Shown here: positions 46,231-55,093 of the stretch, one piece after another
How positions within the stretch are numbered: position 1 is the first letter of the stretch
Layout: every line of letters starts with the position of its first letter
DNA from: Oscillospiraceae bacterium
GTDB lineage: Bacteria > Bacillota > Clostridia > Oscillospirales > Oscillospiraceae
Direction of reading: 5' to 3'
Assembly (NCBI GenBank): GCA_009785345.1
Contig: WQWL01000006.1
Location: 1 to 61,452 of the forward strand
Length of the DNA: 61,452 nt
Program-made: the position numbers and the translations under genes
The notes under the pieces: generated by a model
Told to the model about the DNA's origin: nothing
Seen by the model: the letters and a program-made list of their open reading frames with translations, nothing else
Database searches by the model: none

Positions 46231-48963
46231 TTGAGCCTCAAATACTGCACAAATCTAAATGTATCACCATCAACACCTTGGACGAATTTGCCGTCAATAG
46301 GCGGTACTGTAAGGAATGTTACCGTGCATACAAATGTACCTTCAGTTACTGTATTCAGACCATCGTGGGTAGATGTAACCTTTCAAAACAACGGATTTAG
46401 CCTTACAACGCAACGCAACGACGTAGCAGCACTGCGAGCCGGAAACGTTTATGTGCAAGGTGGCGGACTGCAGCGTATAATTAATATAACTCAGCTTGGT
46501 GCTCCAGCCCATCTTTCTATATCGCCAACAACGAATTGGACTAATATACCTGCAGCAGGAGGAGCTAACGCTACAAGGACTGTCACAATTACAACAAATG
46601 TGCCAACGCCCACTGTAACTAGACCTTTGTGGCTAGATGTTGCTATTGTTAGTGGTGGATTCAGACTCACCGCTCAACGAAATGACATAGCAGGAGTGCG
46701 AACCGGAACTGTATATGTACGCGCTGGTGGACTGGAACGAAGGTTTAGTGTATCGCAATTAGGAGCTACACCACAGCTTACCATATCGCCGTCAACACCT
46801 TGGACTAATATACCTGCCGTAGGAGGTAGTGAAAGGACGGTTTTTGCATCAACAAACATACCGGGAGTCGCCACTGTATACAGACCTGGATGGTTAAATG
46901 TAACTATTATTAACGGTGGATTTGTGCTCACTGCTCAACGAAATGACATAGCAGCGGAGCGGAGTGGAACCGTTTACGTACGCGCTGGTGGACTGGAACG
47001 AAGGTTTAATGTATCGCAATTAGGAGCTACACCACAGCTCACCATATCGCCAACAACAACATGGAATTTAGCAGCAGCAGGAGGTGCTACAAGGACGGTT
47101 ACAATAACAACTAACATACCGGGAGTTACTGTGCATAGACCTGGATGGTTAGATGCAGCTATTACAAACACTGGATTCATACTTACCGCTCAACAAAATC
47201 CTATTGCAGCGATACGAACCGGGGTAGTTTCTGTTGTCGGAGGTGGAATACTACGAGAATTTCATGTGACACAGGTGGGTGCAATGCCGTATCTCAATAT
47301 ATCACCAGCAACACATTGGGACAATATACCGGCTGCAGGGGGAGCGACTCGGACTGTTACGGTATCAACAAACATACCGACTATTACTGTATTTAGACCT
47401 GAGTGGCTAGATATAACATTTTTGAACAATGCATTTAGACTCACGGCACAGCGAAATGCCACTACATCTGGGAGAGCCAGTACAGTTGTTGTTGAAGGCG
47501 GTGGTCCTACAAGGAAGCATTTTGATGTATCTCAAGTAGATGGTGCAAATTTAATCTTTTCTTGGCATTCTGACTCAGACATTGTTCGCTTACACAGTGG
47601 AATTCCCACAATAAGACTACGACAAATATGGCCAGATTATTATAGAGGATTTACTCGACCAACAGTTGAAGGTTGGCTTGAAGATGCATCTAATGCATGG
47701 AATCCAAACGTTCCAAATAGGTTTCTTGCAGGTACTGGAACCGCTACAATAGAGGTGTTTGCTGGTCGACCAGATACACTTTTTGATGAAAGGGGAGTAA
47801 ATTTGATAGGTTCAAATGGCGGTATTGTAAACGGGCTTGCTCGTATTACGCAAACTTATGTAATTGACACCCACATCATAGGAGGGCGTACACGCACTTT
47901 ACGGCGTGCCGCAGGCAGTACATTGTATATAGTAGATAGACTGAATCTTGGTGGAATTCACAGAGGTGTAAATTTTTCTGCTCGTTCTTTGACCGGTCTG
48001 AGAAATACAATATCGCATGAAGTTGGACATGGCTTAGGATTTGCCGGTCACTCAACAAACAGTGCTGACCTCATGAGAGGTAGTGGAACGAGTAACACAT
48101 ATCTGATGCTGCCAACAAGTAGGGACAGAACTCAGATAAGTCAATTTTTGAACTACCATATGGGAATTCTAGGGTTGCAAAGTTTTTATGCGAGTGCCTA
48201 TGGCTTTGAGAGAGCATTATCAGCTTCAGATAGAATAGAGTCAATAGTGAACTCTACAAGCTTCGCAAACAATATAGTTGTCGGTACACCTATTGCAAAA
48301 GTACAAGGCACATCTGAAGTATTGCCTTTTGCACACGAAGGTTGTGAAATATTAATAACGGATTATTATTTTAGGATAACAAATTGGGTTTTGGGTACAC
48401 GAGGTGAAGAAGTAGTAAGGGTACGCTCTCAAGTCGGTAATGTATTTGAATTAGGTGGAACTTATACATTTGCGACAATGCGCGTTAATAGTGTGTTTTT
48501 TGACCAATATAATGTAAATAGCCACACATGGATACTTAATAACGAAGATGTACCAGATAGAGAATTGACAAGGTTGCATAATAATCTTGGCAGAATGCGA
48601 GCAAATGCATTTGTACAAAACGAAGTCATTGACTATGCTACTCCATCTGCTGATTTCATTAACAATACCGAAGTTGCTGTAGTTGCAACAATAACGGCTA
48701 TAATACAATGTGAATTCGACAACGACAATTTTGATGCAGTGATTGATTTGAAAGAAGTTGTATATGGTGAAGTGCCAGGAAACCGATTTGAAGAGCTTAT
48801 GAGACTCAGAGGGGATGTTATTGTTGGAAACACATATCTAATATTCTTTACCAAAAATCAGGATGGTCACTTAACACTTGCTGCTCGTGACGGCGCTGTT
48901 GTTCCACACAGCAGTATTTCGTTTGATGAATTCAGGAACGCAATTAACTCTGCAACACGTTGA
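46231..48963 (+). CDS. BACON-repeat metzincin-like metallopeptidase, probably 5'-truncated
   Basis: The frame opens after a TAG at 46198. The first usable start, TTG 46231, has no ribosome site, and no signal peptide follows although the content is clearly extracellular. Five ~88-aa BACON-like beta-sandwich repeats (LxISPTTxW..IPAAGG..RTVTITTNVP..RPxWLD..RTGTVYVRAGG..VSQLG) cover residues ~5-440. A matrixin-like peptidase domain (~445-655) has HEVGHGLGFAGH: His596, Glu597, His600 and third ligand His607, with a Met-turn in ADLMRGS. This is the HExxHxxGxxGH variant, one residue longer than the classic metzincin motif. The last ~240 residues look like two copies of one small beta domain (ending GGTYTFATM and GNTYLIFFT). 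It is likely an exported protease whose start was replaced by the repeat at 46185, hence possibly silent. Confidence 0.75.
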   Translation: MSLKYCTNLNVSPSTPWTNLPSIGGTVRNVTVHTNVPSVTVFRPSWVDVTFQNNGFSLTTQRNDVAALRAGNVYVQGGGLQRIINITQLGAPAHLSISPTTNWTNIPAAGGANATRTVTITTNVPTPTVTRPLWLDVAIVSGGFRLTAQRNDIAGVRTGTVYVRAGGLERRFSVSQLGATPQLTISPSTPWTNIPAVGGSERTVFASTNIPGVATVYRPGWLNVTIINGGFVLTAQRNDIAAERSGTVYVRAGGLERRFNVSQLGATPQLTISPTTTWNLAAAGGATRTVTITTNIPGVTVHRPGWLDAAITNTGFILTAQQNPIAAIRTGVVSVVGGGILREFHVTQVGAMPYLNISPATHWDNIPAAGGATRTVTVSTNIPTITVFRPEWLDITFLNNAFRLTAQRNATTSGRASTVVVEGGGPTRKHFDVSQVDGANLIFSWHSDSDIVRLHSGIPTIRLRQIWPDYYRGFTRPTVEGWLEDASNAWNPNVPNRFLAGTGTATIEVFAGRPDTLFDERGVNLIGSNGGIVNGLARITQTYVIDTHIIGGRTRTLRRAAGSTLYIVDRLNLGGIHRGVNFSARSLTGLRNTISHEVGHGLGFAGHSTNSADLMRGSGTSNTYLMLPTSRDRTQISQFLNYHMGILGLQSFYASAYGFERALSASDRIESIVNSTSFANNIVVGTPIAKVQGTSEVLPFAHEGCEILITDYYFRITNWVLGTRGEEVVRVRSQVGNVFELGGTYTFATMRVNSVFFDQYNVNSHTWILNNEDVPDRELTRLHNNLGRMRANAFVQNEVIDYATPSADFINNTEVAVVATITAIIQCEFDNDNFDAVIDLKEVVYGEVPGNRFEELMRLRGDVIVGNTYLIFFTKNQDGHLTLAARDGAVVPHSSISFDEFRNAINSATR

Positions 48964-49012
48964 CAGCCTTATGTTCTGTTGGAGTATTTGCAAAAACACA
49001 AGGAGAATTGAT

Positions 49013-49657
49013 ATGTTGAAATTATTAGCTGTTATAGTGCTTTTATTGGTTGTACTAACAGCCTGTACATTTTTGCATGGTCTAGATGTAGGCGAGAACA
49101 TTGAGTTCGGCGAGTATAGTTGGATTGTATTAGACATACAAGGCAGAAGTGCGTTGATTATTACAGAAAATGTTATTGATATGAGACCGTTTTCAGTGGC
49201 TGATGACGCTACTACCTGGGAGAATAGCTCTATTCGTAACTGGCTGAATACTGATTTTTACTACAGCTTTGACCTTGCAGATAGAAATAGAATAATAGAA
49301 TCAGAAATAGTTAACTCTGATAATAATTGGTTTGAGTCATATGCTGGACGAGACACAGTAGACAACATTTTCTTACTAAGTATAGACGAAGCCTTACTAT
49401 ATTTCGGTGGTGGAAAAAGAGGTGATGTTTATAATGAGTACGTGGGATTAGTGGGCATATGGGGCGAAAGGGACAATGAGAGAATTGCCTATGATGCAGA
49501 TGGTCAGGCACGCTGGTGGAGATTGCGCTCTCCAGGTCAACATGATAACTTCACTGCAAATGTATCAGTAGATGGTTCTGTAAATATTCAAGGTACGAAA
49601 AACTACGGTCAAGTTGTTTGGGTACGTCCGGTCATGCGAATAAGAATTGTTCCCTAA
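49013..49657 (+). CDS. Lipoprotein with DUF6273-like domain
   Basis: This is a 214-aa protein starting MLKLLAVIVLL at ATG 49013 with AGGAGA at 49001; the frame runs further upstream but overlaps the previous gene. It has a type II signal peptide with lipobox LTAC. The mature part has the layout of DUF6273 domains: GEYSWIVLDIQGRSALIITENVI, TWENSSIRNWLNTDFY, DNIFLLSIDEALLYF, RWWRLRSPG, and GQVVWVRPVMRIR at the end. These domains occur in many Clostridia surface proteins. The molecular role is unknown. It follows the peptidase gene by 49 bases. Confidence 0.75.
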   Translation: MLKLLAVIVLLLVVLTACTFLHGLDVGENIEFGEYSWIVLDIQGRSALIITENVIDMRPFSVADDATTWENSSIRNWLNTDFYYSFDLADRNRIIESEIVNSDNNWFESYAGRDTVDNIFLLSIDEALLYFGGGKRGDVYNEYVGLVGIWGERDNERIAYDADGQARWWRLRSPGQHDNFTANVSVDGSVNIQGTKNYGQVVWVRPVMRIRIVP

Positions 49658-49767
49658 TGTATCTTAGCGTCAACAATAATAGGACTGTCGATGGAAGCAA
49701 TTCACTTAACATTCATCGTGACGCCATTTTACATGAAGATATTTTAGACGAAAATTCTGCTGAGTGA
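49657..49767 (+). CDS. Small ORF coupled to the lipoprotein stop (doubtful)
   Basis: ATG 49657 overlaps the lipoprotein stop as TAATG and opens 36 codons (MYLSVNNNRTVDGSN...). The overlap is the usual form of translational coupling, but no family is recognised and it may be the remnant of a longer gene. Nothing else is seen in 49768-49814. Confidence 0.2.
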   Translation: MYLSVNNNRTVDGSNSLNIHRDAILHEDILDENSAE

Positions 49768-49814
49768 GATGGTAATTGCCAAGAGTATCATGTGTTGTGA
49801 TGATCCAAAGACTG

Positions 49815-49842
49815 CAGGGGACGATACTTACATCGTCCCCTG
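49815..49842. terminator. Terminator between the lipoprotein gene and kduD
   Basis: CAGGGGACGAT and ATCGTCCCCTG form a perfect 11-bp stem with loop ACTTAC, followed by TGTTT. It sits between converging genes and can serve both. Confidence 0.75.
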
Positions 49843-49883
49843 TTTGCTCGATTATTACATAAAATATGTGCCAATTCTTGATG

Positions 49884-50675
49884 TTACGGTTGCTTTCCTA
49901 TGTATGCAAGGATTCCTCCGTCAACATAGAGAATATGACCATTTATAAAGTCTGATGCGCTTGATGCTAGGAAAACAACAGGACCTGCTAAGTCTCCGGG
50001 CTCTCCCCATCTTCCTGCTGGAGTCTTGGAAATTATAAAGCTGTCAAACGGATGGGGCTTTCCATCGGGCTGTTTTTCTCTGAGCGGGGCTGTTTGTGCA
50101 GTTGCAATATAACCGGGACCTATCCCATTACACTGAATATTAGCTCCACCATATTCAGATGCAATGTTTTTTGTGAGCATCTTGAGACCACCTTTGGACG
50201 CGGCATACCCTGACACTGTTTCACGACCGAGTTCACTCATCATAGAGCAAATGTTAATGATTTTGCCCCCGCCTTTTTTAAGCATTGAAGGCAACACCGC
50301 CTTTGCCATTATAAATGCCCCTGTCAAATTAATATCTACAACTTGGCGAAATTCCTCTGCACTCATTTCTGTCATCGGTATACGTTTTATGATTCCGGCA
50401 TTGTTCACTAGAATATCAACTACACCGACTTCATCTTCGATTTTTTTTACTAACTCAGTAACAGCGGTTTCGTCAGTCACATCGCATAAATAGCCATGGG
50501 CTTTTATGCCTGCATTTTCATATGCTTTCAAACCTCTATCTAAAGCTTCTGCATCTCTATCATTAAATACGACCTTGGCACCGGCCTTTGAAAGAGCTGA
50601 CGCCATTTCAAAACCAATACCGTGTGTTGCACCGGTTACAAGTGCTATTTTGCCTTTTAGTGAAAAGTAATCCAT
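49884..50675 (-). CDS. kduD: 2-keto-3-deoxygluconate 5-dehydrogenase
   Basis: This is a 263-aa short-chain dehydrogenase. The start is ATG 50675 (MDYFSLKGKIAL), with GGAGG upstream; the open frame extends 18 codons further. NAD-binding TGATHGIGFEMA (~14-25), NNAG motif, catalytic YAASKGG with the upstream Ser in INICSMMSE. It reduces or oxidises between 2,5-diketo-3-deoxygluconate and KDG, following KduI encoded next to it. A gluconate 5-dehydrogenase role is the alternative, but the kduI neighbour favours KduD. A 74-bp palindromic repeat separates it from kduI. Confidence 0.92.
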   Translation of the reverse strand: MDYFSLKGKIALVTGATHGIGFEMASALSKAGAKVVFNDRDAEALDRGLKAYENAGIKAHGYLCDVTDETAVTELVKKIEDEVGVVDILVNNAGIIKRIPMTEMSAEEFRQVVDINLTGAFIMAKAVLPSMLKKGGGKIINICSMMSELGRETVSGYAASKGGLKMLTKNIASEYGGANIQCNGIGPGYIATAQTAPLREKQPDGKPHPFDSFIISKTPAGRWGEPGDLAGPVVFLASSASDFINGHILYVDGGILAYIGKQP

Positions 50676-50699
50676 TATAGTTCCTCCCTCAAAATGCTC

Positions 50700-50773
50700 C
50701 GTCATTCTGCGCGAAGTCGCAGAATCCAAGAAATCTGCGCATACTCGATTCTGCGACTTCGCGCAGAATGACG
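50700..50773. repeat. 74-bp element with perfect 27-bp inverted repeats
   Basis: The arms 50700-50726 (CGTCATTCTGCGCGAAG...) and 50747-50773 are exact reverse complements separated by 20 bases. Each arm is also partly self-complementary. The right arm and its flank TTAGTTTTC recur at 13003-13041. It is a MITE/REP-type element between kduI and kduD. Confidence 0.85.
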
Positions 50774-50800
50774 TTAGTTTTCATGGACTATTTGACAGCT

Positions 50801-51643
50801 CTATCTCAAGTCTGTAGTATCGATTGTGTCCATATCAGTAAATTCTTGATTCTCTCCACCCATAGCCCAAATAAAACTATAATTTGACGTTCCACATCCG
50901 CTGTGGATGCTCCAAGAAGGGCTAATAACCGCTTCTTCGTTTCGTACCACAAGGTGACGGGTCTGTGTAGGTTCTCCCATCATATGAAACACCACATCGT
51001 TTTCAGGAACTTCTAAATATGTATATACTTCCATGCGACGCTCATGGGTATGTGCCGGCATTGTGTTCCAAACATTCCCGGATTCCAGACAGGTTAAGCC
51101 CATCATGAGTTGACATGTTTTGACAACATCAGGGTGAATGAATTGATATATAACGCGCTTATTTGCCGTCTCGGCTGCACCTACAGGATTCTTAGCTGCA
51201 TCATTTATGCTGATGAATTTAGTTTCATATGTGGTATGAGCGGGTGCGCTAACCATATAAAACTTGGCTGGATTTTTCTTATCCGCACTCGATAGTAGTA
51301 TTTCCTTTGTTCCACAGGCAATGTACATGCAGTCTTTGTATCCAAGCTCATAGGTTTTTCCATCGGTGACTATTTTGCCTGCTCCTCCGATATTAAATAC
51401 ACCGAGCTCCCTGCGTTCTAACAAGAATTTTGTACCAAACTTACTCCAAATATCCATGCCTTTCTCTATGGGAACCTCTTCATTTACCGGCATACAGCCG
51501 AGTGTGACCATGCGATCAATGTGGCTGTAAACGGCAACCACTTCATCCGGTTTGTACAAATCTGTAATTAAGAATTCCTCACGCATTTCTTCAGTTGTAC
51601 ATCTTTGGAACTCTCTTCGTCCTATCGAATAGCGAATATCCAT
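50801..51643 (-). CDS. kduI: 5-keto-4-deoxyuronate isomerase
   Basis: This is a 280-aa KduI cupin, starting MDIRYSIGRREFQRC. It isomerises 5-keto-4-deoxyuronate, which forms spontaneously from the unsaturated galacturonate freed by GH105, to 2,5-diketo-3-deoxygluconate. Metal-binding His/Glu residues lie in MPAHTHERRMEVYTYLEV and a downstream His in SWSIHSGCGTSNYSFIWAMGGEN. The length is standard. It lies in the minus-strand pectin operon between the TIM-barrel gene and kduD. Confidence 0.96.
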   Translation of the reverse strand: MDIRYSIGRREFQRCTTEEMREEFLITDLYKPDEVVAVYSHIDRMVTLGCMPVNEEVPIEKGMDIWSKFGTKFLLERRELGVFNIGGAGKIVTDGKTYELGYKDCMYIACGTKEILLSSADKKNPAKFYMVSAPAHTTYETKFISINDAAKNPVGAAETANKRVIYQFIHPDVVKTCQLMMGLTCLESGNVWNTMPAHTHERRMEVYTYLEVPENDVVFHMMGEPTQTRHLVVRNEEAVISPSWSIHSGCGTSNYSFIWAMGGENQEFTDMDTIDTTDLR

Positions 51644-51669
51644 TAAAAATCATCCTTTCATTAATTCCC

Positions 51670-52503
51670 TTATTTCATTAATTGCCTTATCGCATTGAGG
51701 TCACTTTGAGCACTGTTCGGGTTTATTTCTTCACGCAATAGGGGAATCGCAGTGCTATTTTTTTGTAACCAATTAAAAACGCTGCTGAGGTTAATATCGC
51801 CCTTTCCGAGATTTCGCCAAACTTTCTCATCGCCTTCAAACACAATATCTTTTACATGTAATGCAGCAATATCACTACCAATGAGCTCAAAAACATTATG
51901 ATAAATCGACTCCTGAATTTCGATGTCAGCTTGTGTGTGAATTAAGTTTACAGGGTCAAAAATGATTTTCAACTTTTTTGAAGCTACTTCATCAAGCAAC
52001 CTTCTTGCAAGTTTCGCTGAGTTAAGCACGTGGAAGGCAACAGGCTCAATAGCAATAGTAACGTCGTGCTTCTCTGCATGCTCGACCATCCTCAGAACAC
52101 TATCTTTCAGATTTTGATAGGCAGGCTCTCTGTTTTCACCATCAATCGGGAAACCGGATGTTTCTGTCCCAATGAGTCCTGCGTTTAATTCAGCAGCATG
52201 GGTGATTCCTATTTTGAATTTTTCAACTTCCTCTAAGCGTGCTTGCTTATCGGACAATCCGATTTCCATATAGCAGCCTAATACGCCTATTTCTACATTT
52301 TTTTCATTAAAAGCATCTTTAACTTGGGTCAAGATGGTACTATTAACATCATATACGGACTCAACCCCTAATATTGCTTTCGGCAGAGCCAACTGGACCG
52401 TCTCAATCCCTGCATCAGCCAATACTGTTGCAAGCTCGATAGGCTTCATGCACCCAAAATCATGAGCTCTTATTCCGACTTTACTTTTCTGAAACTCCGT
52501 CAT
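51670..52503 (-). CDS. Sugar phosphate isomerase/epimerase-like TIM-barrel protein
   Basis: This 277-aa member of the AP-endonuclease-2/xylose-isomerase-like TIM-barrel superfamily has the strand-end acidic and His residues expected for a metal site: LIGTETSG, VTIAIEPVAFHVLN (Glu), LKIIFDPVNLIHT (Asp), IAALHVKDIVFEGDE (His/Asp) and a final REE. The substrate is not evident from sequence. Its place between the GH4 and kduI genes suggests an isomerase or epimerase step on a pectin-derived sugar or uronate. Confidence 0.75.
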   Translation of the reverse strand: MTEFQKSKVGIRAHDFGCMKPIELATVLADAGIETVQLALPKAILGVESVYDVNSTILTQVKDAFNEKNVEIGVLGCYMEIGLSDKQARLEEVEKFKIGITHAAELNAGLIGTETSGFPIDGENREPAYQNLKDSVLRMVEHAEKHDVTIAIEPVAFHVLNSAKLARRLLDEVASKKLKIIFDPVNLIHTQADIEIQESIYHNVFELIGSDIAALHVKDIVFEGDEKVWRNLGKGDINLSSVFNWLQKNSTAIPLLREEINPNSAQSDLNAIRQLMK

Positions 52504-52548
52504 TGTATCCTCACTTTCTGTGTCTCAATGTTTCGTGCCCTATAACAT

Positions 52549-53940
52549 CTAGTTCCTCCACTTCTCTGGCAGAAAAGGGAGTGTGTTTGATATCATTGTG
52601 TTAAAAAGCTCTTTTGCTTCTTCAAGACTAATAGTTACAAGTGGGTCGTTTGCAAAAACAGAAAATGCCAGTTCTTTGTCACAGCTTATGGCAGCACTTA
52701 CGGTCATTTCTTGACTATAAACATGATGTGCCATGACCCCCAGGATATTTTCCGGGACTTTGCCGGATACTACCGGTCGGATTTCGCCTGATCTAAATAT
52801 CGCATTAGTCTCTACAATTGTACCGAGTGGCAAGTTGCGTACTTGACCGATGTTTGGCAAATTCACATTACTGATTATTTCTCTTATTCCTAAAAGGGCT
52901 TGCATCAATATGTGCCCTTCTTCACCTGTTGCATTCAGCACTACCGATTCTTCGCCAGTTATTAAACGCTCTCTCCGCATAAGTTTTTCTTCCAAATTAG
53001 CAACACGCCAGTCCACTGTCGTAAGTTTGAAGCGCCATCTATTTATAGATTCAGGGCTTTGAAGATACCAACTTCCGGGACAAAATTCAGCGAGATGCCT
53101 GTCACCAGCAGCAGCAATGTAGCCGTATCTGCAAAACAAGTCAAATTTTACACGTTCGGCAGATGCAAAGAGATCGCTCCTCCAATCACTACCCTTACGA
53201 AGAATATATCCTTCATCATAATGAGTTTTAACAAACTCGCTGTAAATTGGCAATAAATCTATGTCATGATAGCGTGCAAAATCAATCCATGTAAAATGAT
53301 TAATACCCAAGACATTGATGTTTATATCTTCGCGAGTTGCCTCAATTCCCTTGCAATCATAGAGCATTTGTGCCAAAAGCTTTTGTGTTTCAAAGACTTC
53401 ATGACAGCAACCAAAAGCCTTTATCTCAGGGAATACAGTATATAATGCCTTAAGCGAAACTGACATAGGATTTGTGTAGTTTATCACCCAGGCATTAGGA
53501 GAATGCTCTTTTATGGCACTCGCAATTTCGACAAACATTGGAACTGTGCGCAAGGCTCGTATGAAACCTCCAGGTCCAACCGTATCGCCTACGGGCTGAT
53601 AAATTCCATATTTTTCAGGACTGTGAACATCACTGCGCATTTGCTCAAACGTCCCCGGGAGGATAGATATAATTACAAAATCAGCATCTTGCAGAGTATC
53701 TGCCAGGTTATATGCAACTGTGTACGTCCATTCTCCTTTTGAATCCTTTAAACTACTGTATTTATTACCTATTATGCAGTTCTTTTCAGTGGACTCACTA
53801 CAAATGTCATAGAGACAGACTGTTCCATTCATGGAATCATCCATGGCAAGGTCTGACATCAGTCCCCACGCCCAGCCGCGGCTGCCTCCGCCGATATATG
53901 CAATTTTCACATCATAAGCTTTATTATTAAGTATTCTCAT
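52549..53940 (-). CDS. Family GH4 NAD-dependent glycosidase, probably alpha-galacturonidase
   Basis: This is a 463-aa protein starting MRILNNKAYDVK at 53940; an in-frame ATG at 53952 overlaps the AAAGGA ribosome site. GH4 features are the N-terminal Rossmann motif KIAYIGGGSRGW, ILPGTFEQM, GDTVGPGGFIRALRTVPMF, NYTNPMS (~155), GCCHEVFET (metal-binding Cys/His) and NVLGINHFTWI. GH4 enzymes use NAD and a divalent metal in an oxidation-elimination mechanism. Closest in motif pattern and in context are the alpha-galacturonidases/alpha-glucuronidases, so it likely frees galacturonate from imported oligomers. Its start region contains RNA-switch copy C. It is cytoplasmic, next to GH105. Confidence 0.88.
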   Translation of the reverse strand: MRILNNKAYDVKIAYIGGGSRGWAWGLMSDLAMDDSMNGTVCLYDICSESTEKNCIIGNKYSSLKDSKGEWTYTVAYNLADTLQDADFVIISILPGTFEQMRSDVHSPEKYGIYQPVGDTVGPGGFIRALRTVPMFVEIASAIKEHSPNAWVINYTNPMSVSLKALYTVFPEIKAFGCCHEVFETQKLLAQMLYDCKGIEATREDININVLGINHFTWIDFARYHDIDLLPIYSEFVKTHYDEGYILRKGSDWRSDLFASAERVKFDLFCRYGYIAAAGDRHLAEFCPGSWYLQSPESINRWRFKLTTVDWRVANLEEKLMRRERLITGEESVVLNATGEEGHILMQALLGIREIISNVNLPNIGQVRNLPLGTIVETNAIFRSGEIRPVVSGKVPENILGVMAHHVYSQEMTVSAAISCDKELAFSVFANDPLVTISLEEAKELFNTMISNTLPFLPEKWRN

Positions 53941-54016
53941 TCTTATGACCATTCCTTTCGCAGTGTTCAGTCACAAAATAATCATGGATAAGGGATGGTC
54001 GTTTTGTGCATTAATT
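53938..54016 (-). promoter_or_regulatory. Candidate RNA switch, copy C (GH4 leader)
   Basis: On the minus-strand transcript, CACAAAACGACCAT folds with ATGATTATTTTGTG around GGATAAGGG-complement loop CCCTTATCC (53972-54008). Alternatively GACCATCCCTT can pair with AAGGAATGGTC (53957-53946), which contains the GH4 Shine-Dalgarno segment ahead of ATG 53940. Layout and sequence match copies at 18584 and 21894. It begins just after the GH105 stop. Confidence 0.55.
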
Positions 54017-54019
54017 TTC

Positions 54020-55069
54020 TCAGCGTGCTTTCTTTAGTTCCTTAGAGTCACTCTCAAGCACTGCAGCAAGTTGAGCAAGAGCAAGTCCCTGCCCCCATCC
54101 TTGAGTCCAAACTTTTGGTACACTCATATAGCCGACTCTGTCGCGCATGACTGCTGTTCCACCAGATACATTCATGACGCTGCCATCTTCGGCAACATTC
54201 TCCATAACGCCTTTTAAAGCAGCCGTTGCATGAGATGTGTGCAATGGATTATTATTGAGTATCATTGCCGCACCTATTCCCGCTGAAGCAGAAACTTCAT
54301 CATAGCTCTCGTTATCGTCCAAAAGAGTTCCCCATAATCCAGAAGGTCTTTGAAGCGCTTTTAAGGCTGAGAGTTGATCACGTAACGAACAGTCTATATG
54401 CATATATGGCGGATAGAGATATGGCTCCGGCAGTACCATTCGTACACGACTCATTGTGTAAGCTGCCCAAGCATTGGCTCGTCCCCAACGAAATCCGGAC
54501 ATGTGCCCTTTTTCAATATTATTGTAGGCATGATACCAAAGTCCCGTAGATTTGCATTGCAAGAACTCCACATGATAGTAATATTGATTAAGTGCATCCT
54601 CAATTAACTTTCTGTCATCCAGAAAAACACCAAGTCTGAGCATAAAGTAAGCTGCCATAAACAGGGTGTCTGCCCAAGCCTGCTCTGGGAAGTCATTTGA
54701 CGAAGAAACTGTGTGCTGCAGAACATTGTCTCCGAATCGTTCGGCTTTATTTTGCAAATAGTCCAGTTTGCTCTTGATCAGATCCATGTATTTTTCATCG
54801 CCTGTACTTTTGTAAAGTGTCATCAAGCAATGTCCCATAGAACAGGTATTTACAGTCCAGAAAGATGGCAAACCTACATCAATTCGCAAATCAACTGCAT
54901 CTTTTAGCCTTTGGATGTATTCATCGTTTTTTGAAGCTTCATACGCACGAGATATGCCGTAAAAAGCAACACCGCAAGGCCAGTCCCACGTTAAATCCAT
55001 AGATAGGGTTTTATCGACTACTTTGTCTATTTTGCTAAGTACAAGATTTTTGTCAAATTCAAGTTGCAT
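54020..55069 (-). CDS. Unsaturated rhamnogalacturonyl hydrolase, family GH105
   Basis: This is a 349-aa (alpha/alpha)6-barrel enzyme of the YteR/YesR type. It hydrates and splits the delta-4,5-unsaturated galacturonyl residue from rhamnose in the products of RG lyases. Seen: the early WDWPCGVAFYGI region, catalytic Asp in QAWADTLFMAAYFM (~135), GLWYHAYN, FRWGRANAWAAYTMSRV, SASAGIGAAMI and GYMSVPKVWTQGWGQGLAL. There is no signal peptide, so it is cytoplasmic and follows import by the ABC permeases just upstream (24-base gap). It supplies substrate to KduI. Confidence 0.94.
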   Translation of the reverse strand: MQLEFDKNLVLSKIDKVVDKTLSMDLTWDWPCGVAFYGISRAYEASKNDEYIQRLKDAVDLRIDVGLPSFWTVNTCSMGHCLMTLYKSTGDEKYMDLIKSKLDYLQNKAERFGDNVLQHTVSSSNDFPEQAWADTLFMAAYFMLRLGVFLDDRKLIEDALNQYYYHVEFLQCKSTGLWYHAYNNIEKGHMSGFRWGRANAWAAYTMSRVRMVLPEPYLYPPYMHIDCSLRDQLSALKALQRPSGLWGTLLDDNESYDEVSASAGIGAAMILNNNPLHTSHATAALKGVMENVAEDGSVMNVSGGTAVMRDRVGYMSVPKVWTQGWGQGLALAQLAAVLESDSKELKKAR

Positions 55070-55093
55070 ACAATCACCTCATTTTTGAGTATA

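Noticed and set aside
54345-54365. cre-like TGAAGCGCTTTTAA inside the GH105 gene
   Set aside because: It has mismatches to the consensus and lies deep in coding sequence; much weaker than the site in kdgA.
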